Assembly: GCA_963698255.1 (NCBI GenBank)
Contig: CAVOQD010000025.1
Coordinates: forward strand, 186,001-250,000
Source of the DNA: JAWKOK01 sp963698255
GTDB lineage: Bacteria > Chloroflexota > Anaerolineae > Caldilineales > Caldilineaceae
DNA: 64,000 nucleotides
Direction: 5' to 3'
Of this stretch, positions 55,665-62,888 are shown one piece after another; positions within the stretch are counted from its first letter, which is position 1; every line of letters begins with the position of its first letter. The notes beneath the pieces are model-generated. The model was not told where the DNA came from, did no database searches, and worked only from the letters and a program-made list of their open reading frames with translations. The translations under genes and the position numbers were made by a program.

Positions 55665-56366
55665 GTGAGAATTGACGACCGATCATCACTGAACCAATCC
55701 CCTGACAAGATGCGTTACCTGTCCGAGTTGGCAGTCTTTCAAGATCTGACTCCGCGCGAGATGGAAGATCTGAACCGTATTACAACCATGAGCACTGTGG
55801 CGAAGGGGCGTGTCTTTTATCGCCCCGAGGAACCGGGCGAAGTCCTCTTTATTCTCAAGGAGGGACGGGTCCAACTCTACCGCATCAGTCCTGAGGGCAA
55901 GAAGTTGGTGATCACGACGCTCGGCCCCCACACGCTCTTTGGTGAGATGGCCTTGTTGGGAACCAAGATGCACAATACCTTTGCGGAGGCCGTGGAAGAT
56001 TGTCTAATCTGTGTCATGAGCCGCACCGACCTGGAACGGTTGATTCTCAACAAGCCGCAGGTTGCGCTGCGCGTTCTGGATATCACCGGCAAGCGCCTGC
56101 GCGAGGCCGAAGAACGGCTGGAGAATATGGCCTTCAAGGGCATCCCGGCTCGATTGGCCAGCCTCCTTCTTCGCCTGTCCAGCGAACAGGGTGATGATAC
56201 GATCCGTGGCCTAACCCATCAGGATCTGGCCGAAAGTGTCGGCACCTACCGTGAAACAGCGACACAGGTGTTGAATGATTTGAAGGGCCAGGGATTGATC
56301 GAGATCGGACGCAAACGTATTACGATCCTTGACAGAGACCGCCTGGAGGAAGTTGCCGAGAGCTAG
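55665..56366 (+). CDS. Crp/Fnr family transcriptional regulator
   Basis: 233 residues from GTG 55665, chosen for AGGAG seven bases upstream; ATG 55710 is an alternative. The effector domain has LFILKEGRVQLYRISPEGKKL and TLFGEMALLG. The DNA-binding domain has LTHQDLAESVGTYRETATQVLNDLKGQGLIEIGRKRITI. No Cys cluster for an Fe-S ligand is present near the N-terminus (a Cys at LICVM only), so it is not a classical FNR. It sits directly upstream of a ferredoxin gene whose promoter carries an inverted repeat. Confidence 0.92.
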   Translation: MRIDDRSSLNQSPDKMRYLSELAVFQDLTPREMEDLNRITTMSTVAKGRVFYRPEEPGEVLFILKEGRVQLYRISPEGKKLVITTLGPHTLFGEMALLGTKMHNTFAEAVEDCLICVMSRTDLERLILNKPQVALRVLDITGKRLREAEERLENMAFKGIPARLASLLLRLSSEQGDDTIRGLTHQDLAESVGTYRETATQVLNDLKGQGLIEIGRKRITILDRDRLEEVAES

Positions 56367-56402
56367 TGCACCCCATCGGCTCCAACGCATATCAGAAAGT
56401 GG

Positions 56403-56446
56403 TTGACATTTCGTATAAAGACAAGTACAATCCGAAAATGTCAACG
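56403..56446 (+). promoter_or_regulatory. Sigma-70-type promoter flanked by an inverted repeat
   Basis: TTGACA (56404-56409), a 17-base spacer and TACAAT (56427-56432) form a near-consensus promoter for the ferredoxin gene. GTTGACATTT (56403-56412) and AAATGTCAAC (56437-56446) form a perfect 10-bp inverted repeat around it, with the first arm covering the -35 box. Confidence 0.8.
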
Positions 56447-56564
56447 TACTCATTAATTCGTGTCTTGGACTTTAATGATTCCAAGGCTCAACTATTAAAC
56501 CCTTTTTGCCTGTGACCCAACATAGGCAATCATTCACCTAGGTCATATTGAGGAGAACTTTCCC

Positions 56565-56837
56565 ATGACGCACGTGATTTTTGACACCTGTATTCGTGAT
56601 GGCGCCTGCGTAGAAGTGTGCCCCGTCGAATGCATCATCCCCGGCCAGCCCGAAGACGAATGGCCCTGGTACTACATCGATCCGGATACCTGCATCGATT
56701 GCGGCGCTTGTGTGCCCGAATGCCCGGTTGAGGCCATCCTCCCTGAAGAGGATCTGCCGGATGACCAGGTCTACACCACCGAGTTGAATGCTCTGTTCTT
56801 CACCGATGGCCCAGGTTACGCAGCGCTTGAAATGTAG
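56565..56837 (+). CDS. Ferredoxin with two Fe-S cluster motifs, FdxA-like
   Basis: 90 residues; AGGAG upstream. The second motif CIDCGACVPECP is a full 4Fe-4S site. The first reads CIRDGACVEVCPVECI: C-x2-D-x2-C-x3-C-P, so Asp12 replaces the usual second Cys and the loop is two residues shorter than in 7Fe FdxA proteins as I recall them. In archaeal ferredoxins an Asp here gives a cluster that interconverts between 3Fe and 4Fe. It is an electron carrier with its own promoter and terminator. Confidence 0.9.
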   Translation: MTHVIFDTCIRDGACVEVCPVECIIPGQPEDEWPWYYIDPDTCIDCGACVPECPVEAILPEEDLPDDQVYTTELNALFFTDGPGYAALEM

Positions 56838-56856
56838 TTCCATCTTAAAACGAAAG

Positions 56857-56886
56857 AAAAGCCTCTGCGGCAGCAGGGGCTTTTTT
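56857..56886 (+). terminator. Terminator after the ferredoxin gene
   Basis: GCCTCTGC pairs with GCAGGGGC (one G-U) and is followed by TTTTTT. Confidence 0.88.
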
Positions 56887-56906
56887 GTTAGCAGGAGGAA
56901 TTTCCC

Positions 56907-57641
56907 ATGGCACAAGAACAAGAGAGTCAAATGCCGGACTGGACCGGAATCGAACGGGCGCTGGTCATTATGGCCCATCCGGACGATCCGGATTTCACCT
57001 TCGCGGGTACAGCCACAAAGATGGTTCAACACGGCATTGAAGTCACGTACATGATTTTGACCAACGGCGACAAGGGCAACCACAATCCGGAGATCACACG
57101 CAACCAGTTGATCGCGATGCGCAAGATCGAACAGCGCAACGCAGCCGAGGTCTGCGGTATCAAGGAGGTTCTCTTCATGGGCGAAGAGGACGGCTTTCTG
57201 CGACCGACGCCGGAGATTCGCAAACGGGTGACCCGCGAGATTCGCCGTATCCGGCCCCAATTGATTATCTGTCCCGATCCGGACCGTTACCTGGTCGGCG
57301 AAGGGTACATCAACCACCCGGACCATCGCAACGCCGGACTGGTTGCGCTGGAGGCCATCTTCCCCGCCGCCGACAATCCCATGTTCTACCCGGACATGGC
57401 CGACGAGGGCTATCTGCCCCACAAGATCAGCCAACTCTACGTCATCGGCCATTCCGATATCACGGCCAAGGTAGACATCACCGACGTGATCGACACCAAG
57501 ATCGAGGCCATCCTCTGCCACACAACCCAGATCGCCGATCCGGAGAATGCGCCGGACAACTGGCGCAAACGCTGGGGCGAAGAACAGCCCGACGGCACAA
57601 GGCGCTATTTTGAGCAGTTCAAGGCGATGAAGTTTGGGTAG
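56907..57641 (+). CDS. PIG-L/LmbE family deacetylase
   Basis: 244 residues. The metal-binding AHPDDPDF near residue 25, TNGDKGNHNPEITRNQLIAMRKIEQRNAA and YINHPDHRNAGLVALEAIFPA are the family's zinc ligands and helix. PIG-L-type enzymes deacetylate N-acetylglucosaminyl compounds, such as precursors of bacillithiol or mycothiol, or lipid-linked sugars. No other thiol-biosynthesis gene is adjacent, so the substrate is open. It may be partly transcribed with the ferredoxin by readthrough. Confidence 0.9.
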   Translation: MAQEQESQMPDWTGIERALVIMAHPDDPDFTFAGTATKMVQHGIEVTYMILTNGDKGNHNPEITRNQLIAMRKIEQRNAAEVCGIKEVLFMGEEDGFLRPTPEIRKRVTREIRRIRPQLIICPDPDRYLVGEGYINHPDHRNAGLVALEAIFPAADNPMFYPDMADEGYLPHKISQLYVIGHSDITAKVDITDVIDTKIEAILCHTTQIADPENAPDNWRKRWGEEQPDGTRRYFEQFKAMKFG

Positions 57642-57656
57642 ATGTTTGGTTGGTTT

Positions 57657-57709
57657 TGCATGAACAAAAAGGGGAGCGCTTCAAAAGCGCTCCCCTTTTT
57701 GTTCATGCA
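57657..57709. terminator. Bidirectional terminator
   Basis: TGCATGAACAAAAAGGGGAG... pairs perfectly with its complement around TTCAAAAG, with A and T tracts on the two sides. It separates the convergent PIG-L and solute-binding protein genes. TTACGCAGTACGCATTAC just after it (57714-57731) is an exact copy of part of the element at 39573. Confidence 0.93.
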
Positions 57710-57739
57710 AAACTTACGCAGTACGCATTACACAGTACG

Positions 57740-59164
57740 CTACTGCATGTCTTCCATCTGCTCGCCAAGAATCTCGTTGGCGTCGGCAGTGAGCGTGTCC
57801 AACGATTCCTGCACGGGCGCGCCGTCGGCGATGGCGGCCATCACTTCTTCGACTTCGTCACGTACGAAATCGTAGCCGGGCATGGGCGGTTCGGCCTTGC
57901 CGTAGGGCAACAGCTCGAACGCGGTCTCGTAGGCCGGATTGGCGGCGAAGTAGTCGGCCAATCCTTCGGCAACGCTCTGGCGTACCGGGAAGTATTGGCT
58001 GGCTTGGGCCCAGATTGCCTGGACTTCGGGGCTGGTGTAGTCCTTGACGAAGAGCCAGGAGGCAAGTTCTTGTTCCGGCGTCGTCTTGGGAATGCTGACG
58101 CTGGCGCCATAGATATTCATGACAGGCTCGTCAACGGTGCCGGGAATCGGAGCGACGCTCCAATTGAAACCGGCGCCTTCATCGACGGCGCTGGCATAGA
58201 AGGGCAGACCGGAGCTGGAACCGACGGTGAAGAGCAGGTTGCCGTTGCCGAAGTCGGTCTGATCGCCATATTGCTCGGGCACGACAATGGCGCAACCGGA
58301 CGCAAACAGGTCCTGGATGAAGGCCATGGCTGCTGCGGCGGACTCGTTGTTGTAGCTGTACTGATTGGCGTCATAGTCGAAGACATCGCCGCCGAAGGCA
58401 AAGGTCCAACTGGCGAAGCGAGAGGCGTCAACGCTCAACTGGTAGCCCATGCTCGGGGCATCGCCGCTGGCGCCGCTGAACGGAGTTGCGGCGGCGGCAC
58501 AGGCCATTTCCTTGAACTCTTCAGCGTTAGTCGGCGGGCCATCGAAACCAAGTTCAGCCAGCCAATCGGCATTGTAGTAGAGCACTTCCATGGAGCGATT
58601 GGGCGGGAAGCCGAGGCGGGCGCCGTCAAAGCTGGGGAAGACATCTGCGCTGATGAAGCCGGGGAAGAAGTCGGCCATGTCTTCATCGGCAACGCCCCAC
58701 TGCTCACTGGCGACCAGCGAGTTCATGTCGACCAAGGCATCAGCCAGTTGATAGGTGGCGGCCTGGTTCTGATAGGCGACAACCAGACCCGGTGCTTCCT
58801 CCGTGCCGACTACGTTGAGCATCTTGTTGAAGATGTCGCCATAGCCGCCCTGATACTCGGCGACGACCGTGATGCCATATTCATTGTTGGCATTGAAGTC
58901 GGCCACAATCTGCTGCAGGGCTTCTTCGCGTTCGCGGGTGTGCTGATGCCAGAAGATTACTTCCTGGCCGCTGGGATCGACACCTTCCCAGTCCATGGCC
59001 ATTTCGCCGTCAGCGGCCATTTCTTCGTCGGCCATTTCGCCACTGTCTTCAGCCATGGCGCCGTCGTCAGCAGCAGGCGCTGCCGCCGGCGGAGCGGCAC
59101 AGCCGGCAAAGACCAGCGCGGCAACCAGCATGAGAGCCAGCAACCAAGTTCGTTTCTGTGACAT
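57740..59164 (-). CDS. Extracellular solute-binding lipoprotein, family 1
   Basis: 474 residues; AAGGAGAAAGAA before the ATG. Lipobox VFAGC (Cys22), then ~40 acidic, Met/Glu/Ala-rich residues, then a sugar-binding fold (VIFWHQHTREREEALQQIVADF, APGLVVAYQNQAATYQLAD, FPPNRSMEVLYYNADWLAELG, FASWTFAFGGDVFDYDANQY). It is similar in plan to the protein encoded at 38129 but not a close copy. It feeds the two permeases upstream on the same strand. Confidence 0.93.
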   Translation of the reverse strand: MSQKRTWLLALMLVAALVFAGCAAPPAAAPAADDGAMAEDSGEMADEEMAADGEMAMDWEGVDPSGQEVIFWHQHTREREEALQQIVADFNANNEYGITVVAEYQGGYGDIFNKMLNVVGTEEAPGLVVAYQNQAATYQLADALVDMNSLVASEQWGVADEDMADFFPGFISADVFPSFDGARLGFPPNRSMEVLYYNADWLAELGFDGPPTNAEEFKEMACAAAATPFSGASGDAPSMGYQLSVDASRFASWTFAFGGDVFDYDANQYSYNNESAAAAMAFIQDLFASGCAIVVPEQYGDQTDFGNGNLLFTVGSSSGLPFYASAVDEGAGFNWSVAPIPGTVDEPVMNIYGASVSIPKTTPEQELASWLFVKDYTSPEVQAIWAQASQYFPVRQSVAEGLADYFAANPAYETAFELLPYGKAEPPMPGYDFVRDEVEEVMAAIADGAPVQESLDTLTADANEILGEQMEDMQ

Positions 59165-59229
59165 TTCTTTCTCCTTGATTAGGTAACGATTGGTTTTACA
59201 GTAGACAAGACAGATGGTTATTTTTGGAG

Positions 59230-59341
59230 TCGTTTGCGATAGAGATACGTACTACGTAATTACGTAAGGAGCCTCAATGTCCAGAGGACTCTTTACGCAG
59301 TACGTTGTACGTAATTACGCCGTATGAAGCACGCACGAATC
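59230..59341. repeat. Fold-back element, TGCGTACTGCGTAA family, copy C
   Basis: Outer arms TCGTTTGCG (59230-59238) and CGCAAACGA (59333-59341); inner ACGTACTACGTAATTACGTA and GTACGTAATTACGCCGTA pair in part. It contains TTTACGCAGTACG as in the 39568 element. Confidence 0.75.
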
Positions 59342-59391
59342 ACGCAAACGATACCCACAAAAACACTATAGCAAAAGGACCTGGTTTTCGC

Positions 59392-60330
59392 CTAGCCCTT
59401 AAGACCCGAAGTGGCGATCCCTTCCGTAAACTGCTTCTGTGTCAGGAAGTACAACACAAGAATCGGGATGATGGTAATGACCGAGGCCGCCATGATAAGC
59501 TGCGTCTCCGGCCCGGCCTCGGATGTCAGCGTCCACAGTCCCACCATGATCGGACGCCATGTGTCCTTGGTCGTGACCAATAGCGGCCACAGAAAGTCGT
59601 TCCAGGCGCCGATGAAGCCGAAGATCATCACCGTGAAGATAGGCGCCTTACTGATAGGCAATACGATGCGAATCAGAAAACGTAGATGGCCGGCCCCGTC
59701 GATGCGCGCTGCGTCCCACAGTTCCCAGGGAATCTGTGCGAAGAATTGGCGCAGCAGGAAGATGCTAAAGACACTGACCATGTAGGGCGCTGTGATGCCT
59801 TGCAACGTGTTGAGCCACGAACCGCAGCGCAGCAGGCCGACACCGGTTTCATTCAGTACCGGCAGACAGACCAGGCCGCCGCGAATGACGATGAAATTGG
59901 GGATCATGGTCACCATGGCCGGAATCATCATGGTGCTGAGCAGCAGGCCAAAGATGAACTCACGGCCAAAGAAGCGGATGCGGGCAAAGGCATAGGCAGC
60001 CAGGATCGATGTCGTCAACTGGCCGGCCAGCGTCACGGCGGTGATCACGACGCTGTTCCAGAAGTATTTGGAAAAATCGGCCTCTCGCCAAGCCTCAGTG
60101 TAGTTGCTCCACTGAGGTATATCCGGTATCCACTGTCGAGTGGCTGTCTCGCCGTAGGTCATCAACGACGATGAGAGCATCCAGAAGAAGGGAAGAAGGG
60201 CCAGCAGCACGCCCATAAACAGGATCAGATACATGATGACATGTGAGAACGAAAACTGAAATGCGGAGCGTTTGGAAACGTCTCTCTCCGGCTGCGTCGT
60301 CGATGCCATGGATGGGGCTGCATTAGCCAT
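59392..60330 (-). CDS. ABC sugar-type importer permease, MalG-like
   Basis: 312 residues from ATG 60330, which overlaps the end of the MalF-like gene by eight bases. Six membrane helices, an EAA loop ELWDAARIDGAGHLRFLIRIVLPISKAP, and the typical end FTEGIATSGLKG. A short extra stretch with two Cys (GGLVCLPVLNETGVGLLRCG) lies before WLNTLQGITAPYM. It works with the permease at 60323 and the binding protein at 57740; no ATPase gene is nearby. Confidence 0.92.
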   Translation of the reverse strand: MANAAPSMASTTQPERDVSKRSAFQFSFSHVIMYLILFMGVLLALLPFFWMLSSSLMTYGETATRQWIPDIPQWSNYTEAWREADFSKYFWNSVVITAVTLAGQLTTSILAAYAFARIRFFGREFIFGLLLSTMMIPAMVTMIPNFIVIRGGLVCLPVLNETGVGLLRCGSWLNTLQGITAPYMVSVFSIFLLRQFFAQIPWELWDAARIDGAGHLRFLIRIVLPISKAPIFTVMIFGFIGAWNDFLWPLLVTTKDTWRPIMVGLWTLTSEAGPETQLIMAASVITIIPILVLYFLTQKQFTEGIATSGLKG

Positions 60331-61522
60331 AGAACACCCTTTCGCCGAAGATTTTGTTCTGGACAAATGTCAGATAGAGAATGATGGCAAAGAGCAACAT
60401 CGCCTGGGCCGTGGCGTAGCCGAATTGGCTGGCCTTGAAAAACGTGTTGAAGATGGCCACACTGGCCGTTTCCACCGTGCCCTGGGCGGAGGGCTGCTGC
60501 ATCACATAGATGTGATTAAAGGCCTTGAACGTGCCGATGAATCCGATGAGCGAGAGGTAGAAAGTGACGGGCGACAGCAGCGGGATCGTGATGTGGCGGA
60601 AGAGCTTCCAATGGTTGGCGCCGTCGATCTCAGCAGCTTCGTAAAGCTCAACCGGAATATTGCCCAGGCCGGCCAGGAAGATGACGGTGTTATAGCCGAT
60701 GAAGGTCCAGATGCCGAAGAGCGTAATGGTCCAGAGCGCCATGCTCGGGCCGGCCCAGAATCCCTCAATCGGGATACCGAAGATCGTGTCGGATCCCAGC
60801 AGGATCTCCAACATGGGCTTGGGTTCGAAAAGCCACTTCTGGGACTGCATATTGAAAAATTCAAGAAATCGATTGGCGATGGAGGTCGGTCTGGGGCTGA
60901 AGATGACCCGGAAGACCAGGGCCGTGGCGATGACCGGCGTGATGTAAGGCAGGAAAAAGATCATCCGAAAACTCTGCTGGCCACGGATTTTCTGGAAGAG
61001 AATGTAGGCCAATACCAGGGCGATACCGAGTTGAATCGGTACGGAACCGATTGCATAGTAGAGCGTGATCGGCAACGAGTTCAGAAAATCTTCATCACCT
61101 GTGGCGATCATCTTTCCCCAGCCGGTGGCGATTAGCACGCCGGCTGCCAACAGTATCAGGGCGCTGGCGGCCTTGATGAAGAAGCCACGATCGCTCTCTG
61201 ACTTTACCGCCTGCTCCCAGACCCAGTAGGCCAGTATCAGAATCAGGAAGCCGCCGGCAAACATGGCCGCTCCCCACCAGTCGCCGAGCGCCTTTTCGTA
61301 GTTGGCCAGTCCGATAAAGCCGCGGTCGATCACACGCCAGCGACGCAGGCTCATGTAGAACGCGTATGCGATTGGAAAAAGACCAAAGAAGAAGACCAGG
61401 AAGACTGCCGGCAACACGAAAAGATACCCGGTCAGTTGCTCCCGGATGTCAACGCCGCGGAACTTAAGACTGCGCCGGGTTGGAGCCGGCGGTTTCGATG
61501 CAGGTGGTGACGCAACAGCCAA
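60323..61522 (-). CDS. ABC sugar-type importer permease, MalF-like
   Basis: 399 residues from a TTG preceded by AGGAGGACTCCA. The first helix (GYLFVLPAVFLVFFFGLFPIAYAFYMS) is followed by a ~90-residue extra region with two more hydrophobic segments (AAMFAGGFLILILAYWVW, AASALILLAAGVLIATGWG) not found in the short type at 37118. Then come the core helices and the EAA loop LYEAAEIDGANHWKLFRHITIPLLSPV. First gene of this importer's permease pair. Confidence 0.92.
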   Translation of the reverse strand: MAVASPPASKPPAPTRRSLKFRGVDIREQLTGYLFVLPAVFLVFFFGLFPIAYAFYMSLRRWRVIDRGFIGLANYEKALGDWWGAAMFAGGFLILILAYWVWEQAVKSESDRGFFIKAASALILLAAGVLIATGWGKMIATGDEDFLNSLPITLYYAIGSVPIQLGIALVLAYILFQKIRGQQSFRMIFFLPYITPVIATALVFRVIFSPRPTSIANRFLEFFNMQSQKWLFEPKPMLEILLGSDTIFGIPIEGFWAGPSMALWTITLFGIWTFIGYNTVIFLAGLGNIPVELYEAAEIDGANHWKLFRHITIPLLSPVTFYLSLIGFIGTFKAFNHIYVMQQPSAQGTVETASVAIFNTFFKASQFGYATAQAMLLFAIILYLTFVQNKIFGERVFYG

Positions 61523-61811
61523 TGGAGTCCTCCTGAAAGTGACTACTCCTTCCCTGCCGTTCTTCAGGCTTTGGAAAGAGGACCGGCGATGGACAACCGA
61601 TCATTAGCCGCGAAACACCCCGTTCGAAGCCACACGCTTTGATAGGGCATCGCCTACTTGGTCGAAGTATACCGTAGCTATTCGGGAGCGTCAACGATTG
61701 GCGTCAAACAGAAAACAATCATGACGTAGATCCCGCCCGTGAGTGTACCACCGCCAGGTTAACAGCCTGTAGCAACCGCGTTAACGGTTGCGATATCAAG
61801 GTTATCAGCGT
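61523..61811. other. Intergenic region between carbamate kinase and importer genes
   Basis: 289 bases with a perfect palindrome GCAACCGCGTTAACGGTTGC (61772-61791), 20 bases after the end of the carbamate kinase gene on the minus strand, probably its transcript end. No promoter for the importer could be called with confidence. Confidence 0.6.
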
Positions 61812-62769
61812 TCAGCGCACGATCCTTGTGCCGGTCTTGCCCAAAACAGCGCGCCGCAGGTTGGCCGGATTGGTGATCAAGGCCGAGGCATTGGGGTTGC
61901 TGCATTCACGGAGGAATTCGAGGCAGCCTTCGATCTTCGGTTGCATGCTTCCGGGCGCAAACTGACCCTCGGCAAGATAGCGTTCCGCCTCTGCCATGGT
62001 CATCTGATCCAGGTCGACCTGATCCGGCCGCCCGAAGTTGAGCGACACCTTCTCCACACCCGTGCTGATCAGCAGAAGATCGGCGCTGATGTTGACAGCC
62101 AGCAGGCTGCTGGCCCGGTCCTTGTCGATGACGGCCGAGACGCCGCGCAGTTCGCCGGCCGGATTACGCACCACGGGAATGCCGCCGCCGCCCACTGCCA
62201 CCACCGTCCAGCCCACAGAGAGCGCCTGCTCGATGGCCTTGGTCTCGATGATCTCCACCGGCTCGGGCGAGGCGATGACGCGGCGCCAGCCGCGCCCCGC
62301 ATCCTCGATCACATGCCAGCCTTCGGTCTCGAAGCGCCGCGCTGTCGTCTCGTCCATGAAGCCGCCGATCGGCTTGGACGGCGTCTTGAAGGCCGGGTCG
62401 TCCCGATCCACCAGAACCTGGGTGATGAGCGCCAGACAGCTGACGAGGAATGCCACGTGCGTGAAATTCGTTGTTGAGCGCCTGCTGCAACATGTAGCCA
62501 ATGGCCCCCTGGGTATCGGCCACGATCAAGCTGAGCGGCGTCGGGTGGACTTCATGGGCGGCTACTTCGTTGCGGCGCAGGATGAAGCCGACCTGGGGCC
62601 CGTTGCCGTGGGTCACCACCGCGTTCCACCCCGACTCAATGATGCCGGCAATGTGATGGGCGGTCTCGCGCACCGCATCCCACTGGTGCCGGACTTCAGG
62701 ATGATCGTTGTCTTTGATAAGCGAATTGCCGCCGACGGCAATCACGGCGACAGGTGTATGTTCTGGCAT
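61812..62769 (-). CDS. arcC: Carbamate kinase, frameshifted
   Basis: ATG 62769 with CGGAGGACC upstream. N-terminal VAVIAVGGNSLIK, TAHHIAGIIESGWNAVVTHGNGPQVG and DTQGAIGYMLQQALNNE are followed, in another frame, by VAFLVSCLALITQVLVD, PIGGFMDE, VVAVGGGGIPVV, VIDKDRASSLLA and TNPANLRRAVLGKTGTRIV. The break is at the AAA run 62464-62466; removing one base restores ALNNEFTHVAFLV. Restored length ~318, as usual. It makes ATP from carbamoyl phosphate. Paired with a YgeY-type hydrolase it fits the end of anaerobic purine or carbamoyl-compound breakdown rather than arginine deiminase metabolism. Confidence 0.88.
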
Positions 62770-62792
62770 ATTCGGTCCTCCGAAAATATCCG

Positions 62793-62888
62793 ATGGACCG
62801 CGGATTAGGCGGATTTGGCGAATTTTCGCAGATCAATCTCAGTAGAAATCCGCGGTTATCCGCCAAATCCGCCAAATCCGCGGTCTAT
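62793..62888. repeat. Fold-back element, ACCGCGGATTAG family, copy B
   Basis: ATGGACCGCGGATTAGGCGG at 62793 pairs with CCGCCAAATCCGCGGTCTAT ending at 62888, few mismatches. It shares its outer 14 bases with the element at 37020 and fills the gap between the YgeY-like and carbamate kinase genes. Confidence 0.85.

Noticed and set aside
55665..56366. Classical oxygen-sensing FNR
   Set aside because: The N-terminal Cys cluster needed for the 4Fe-4S sensor is absent.
57650..59161. 503-codon open frame on the plus strand
   Set aside because: Antisense to a clear solute-binding lipoprotein with lipobox and ribosome binding site. The long frame is a by-product of codon bias.
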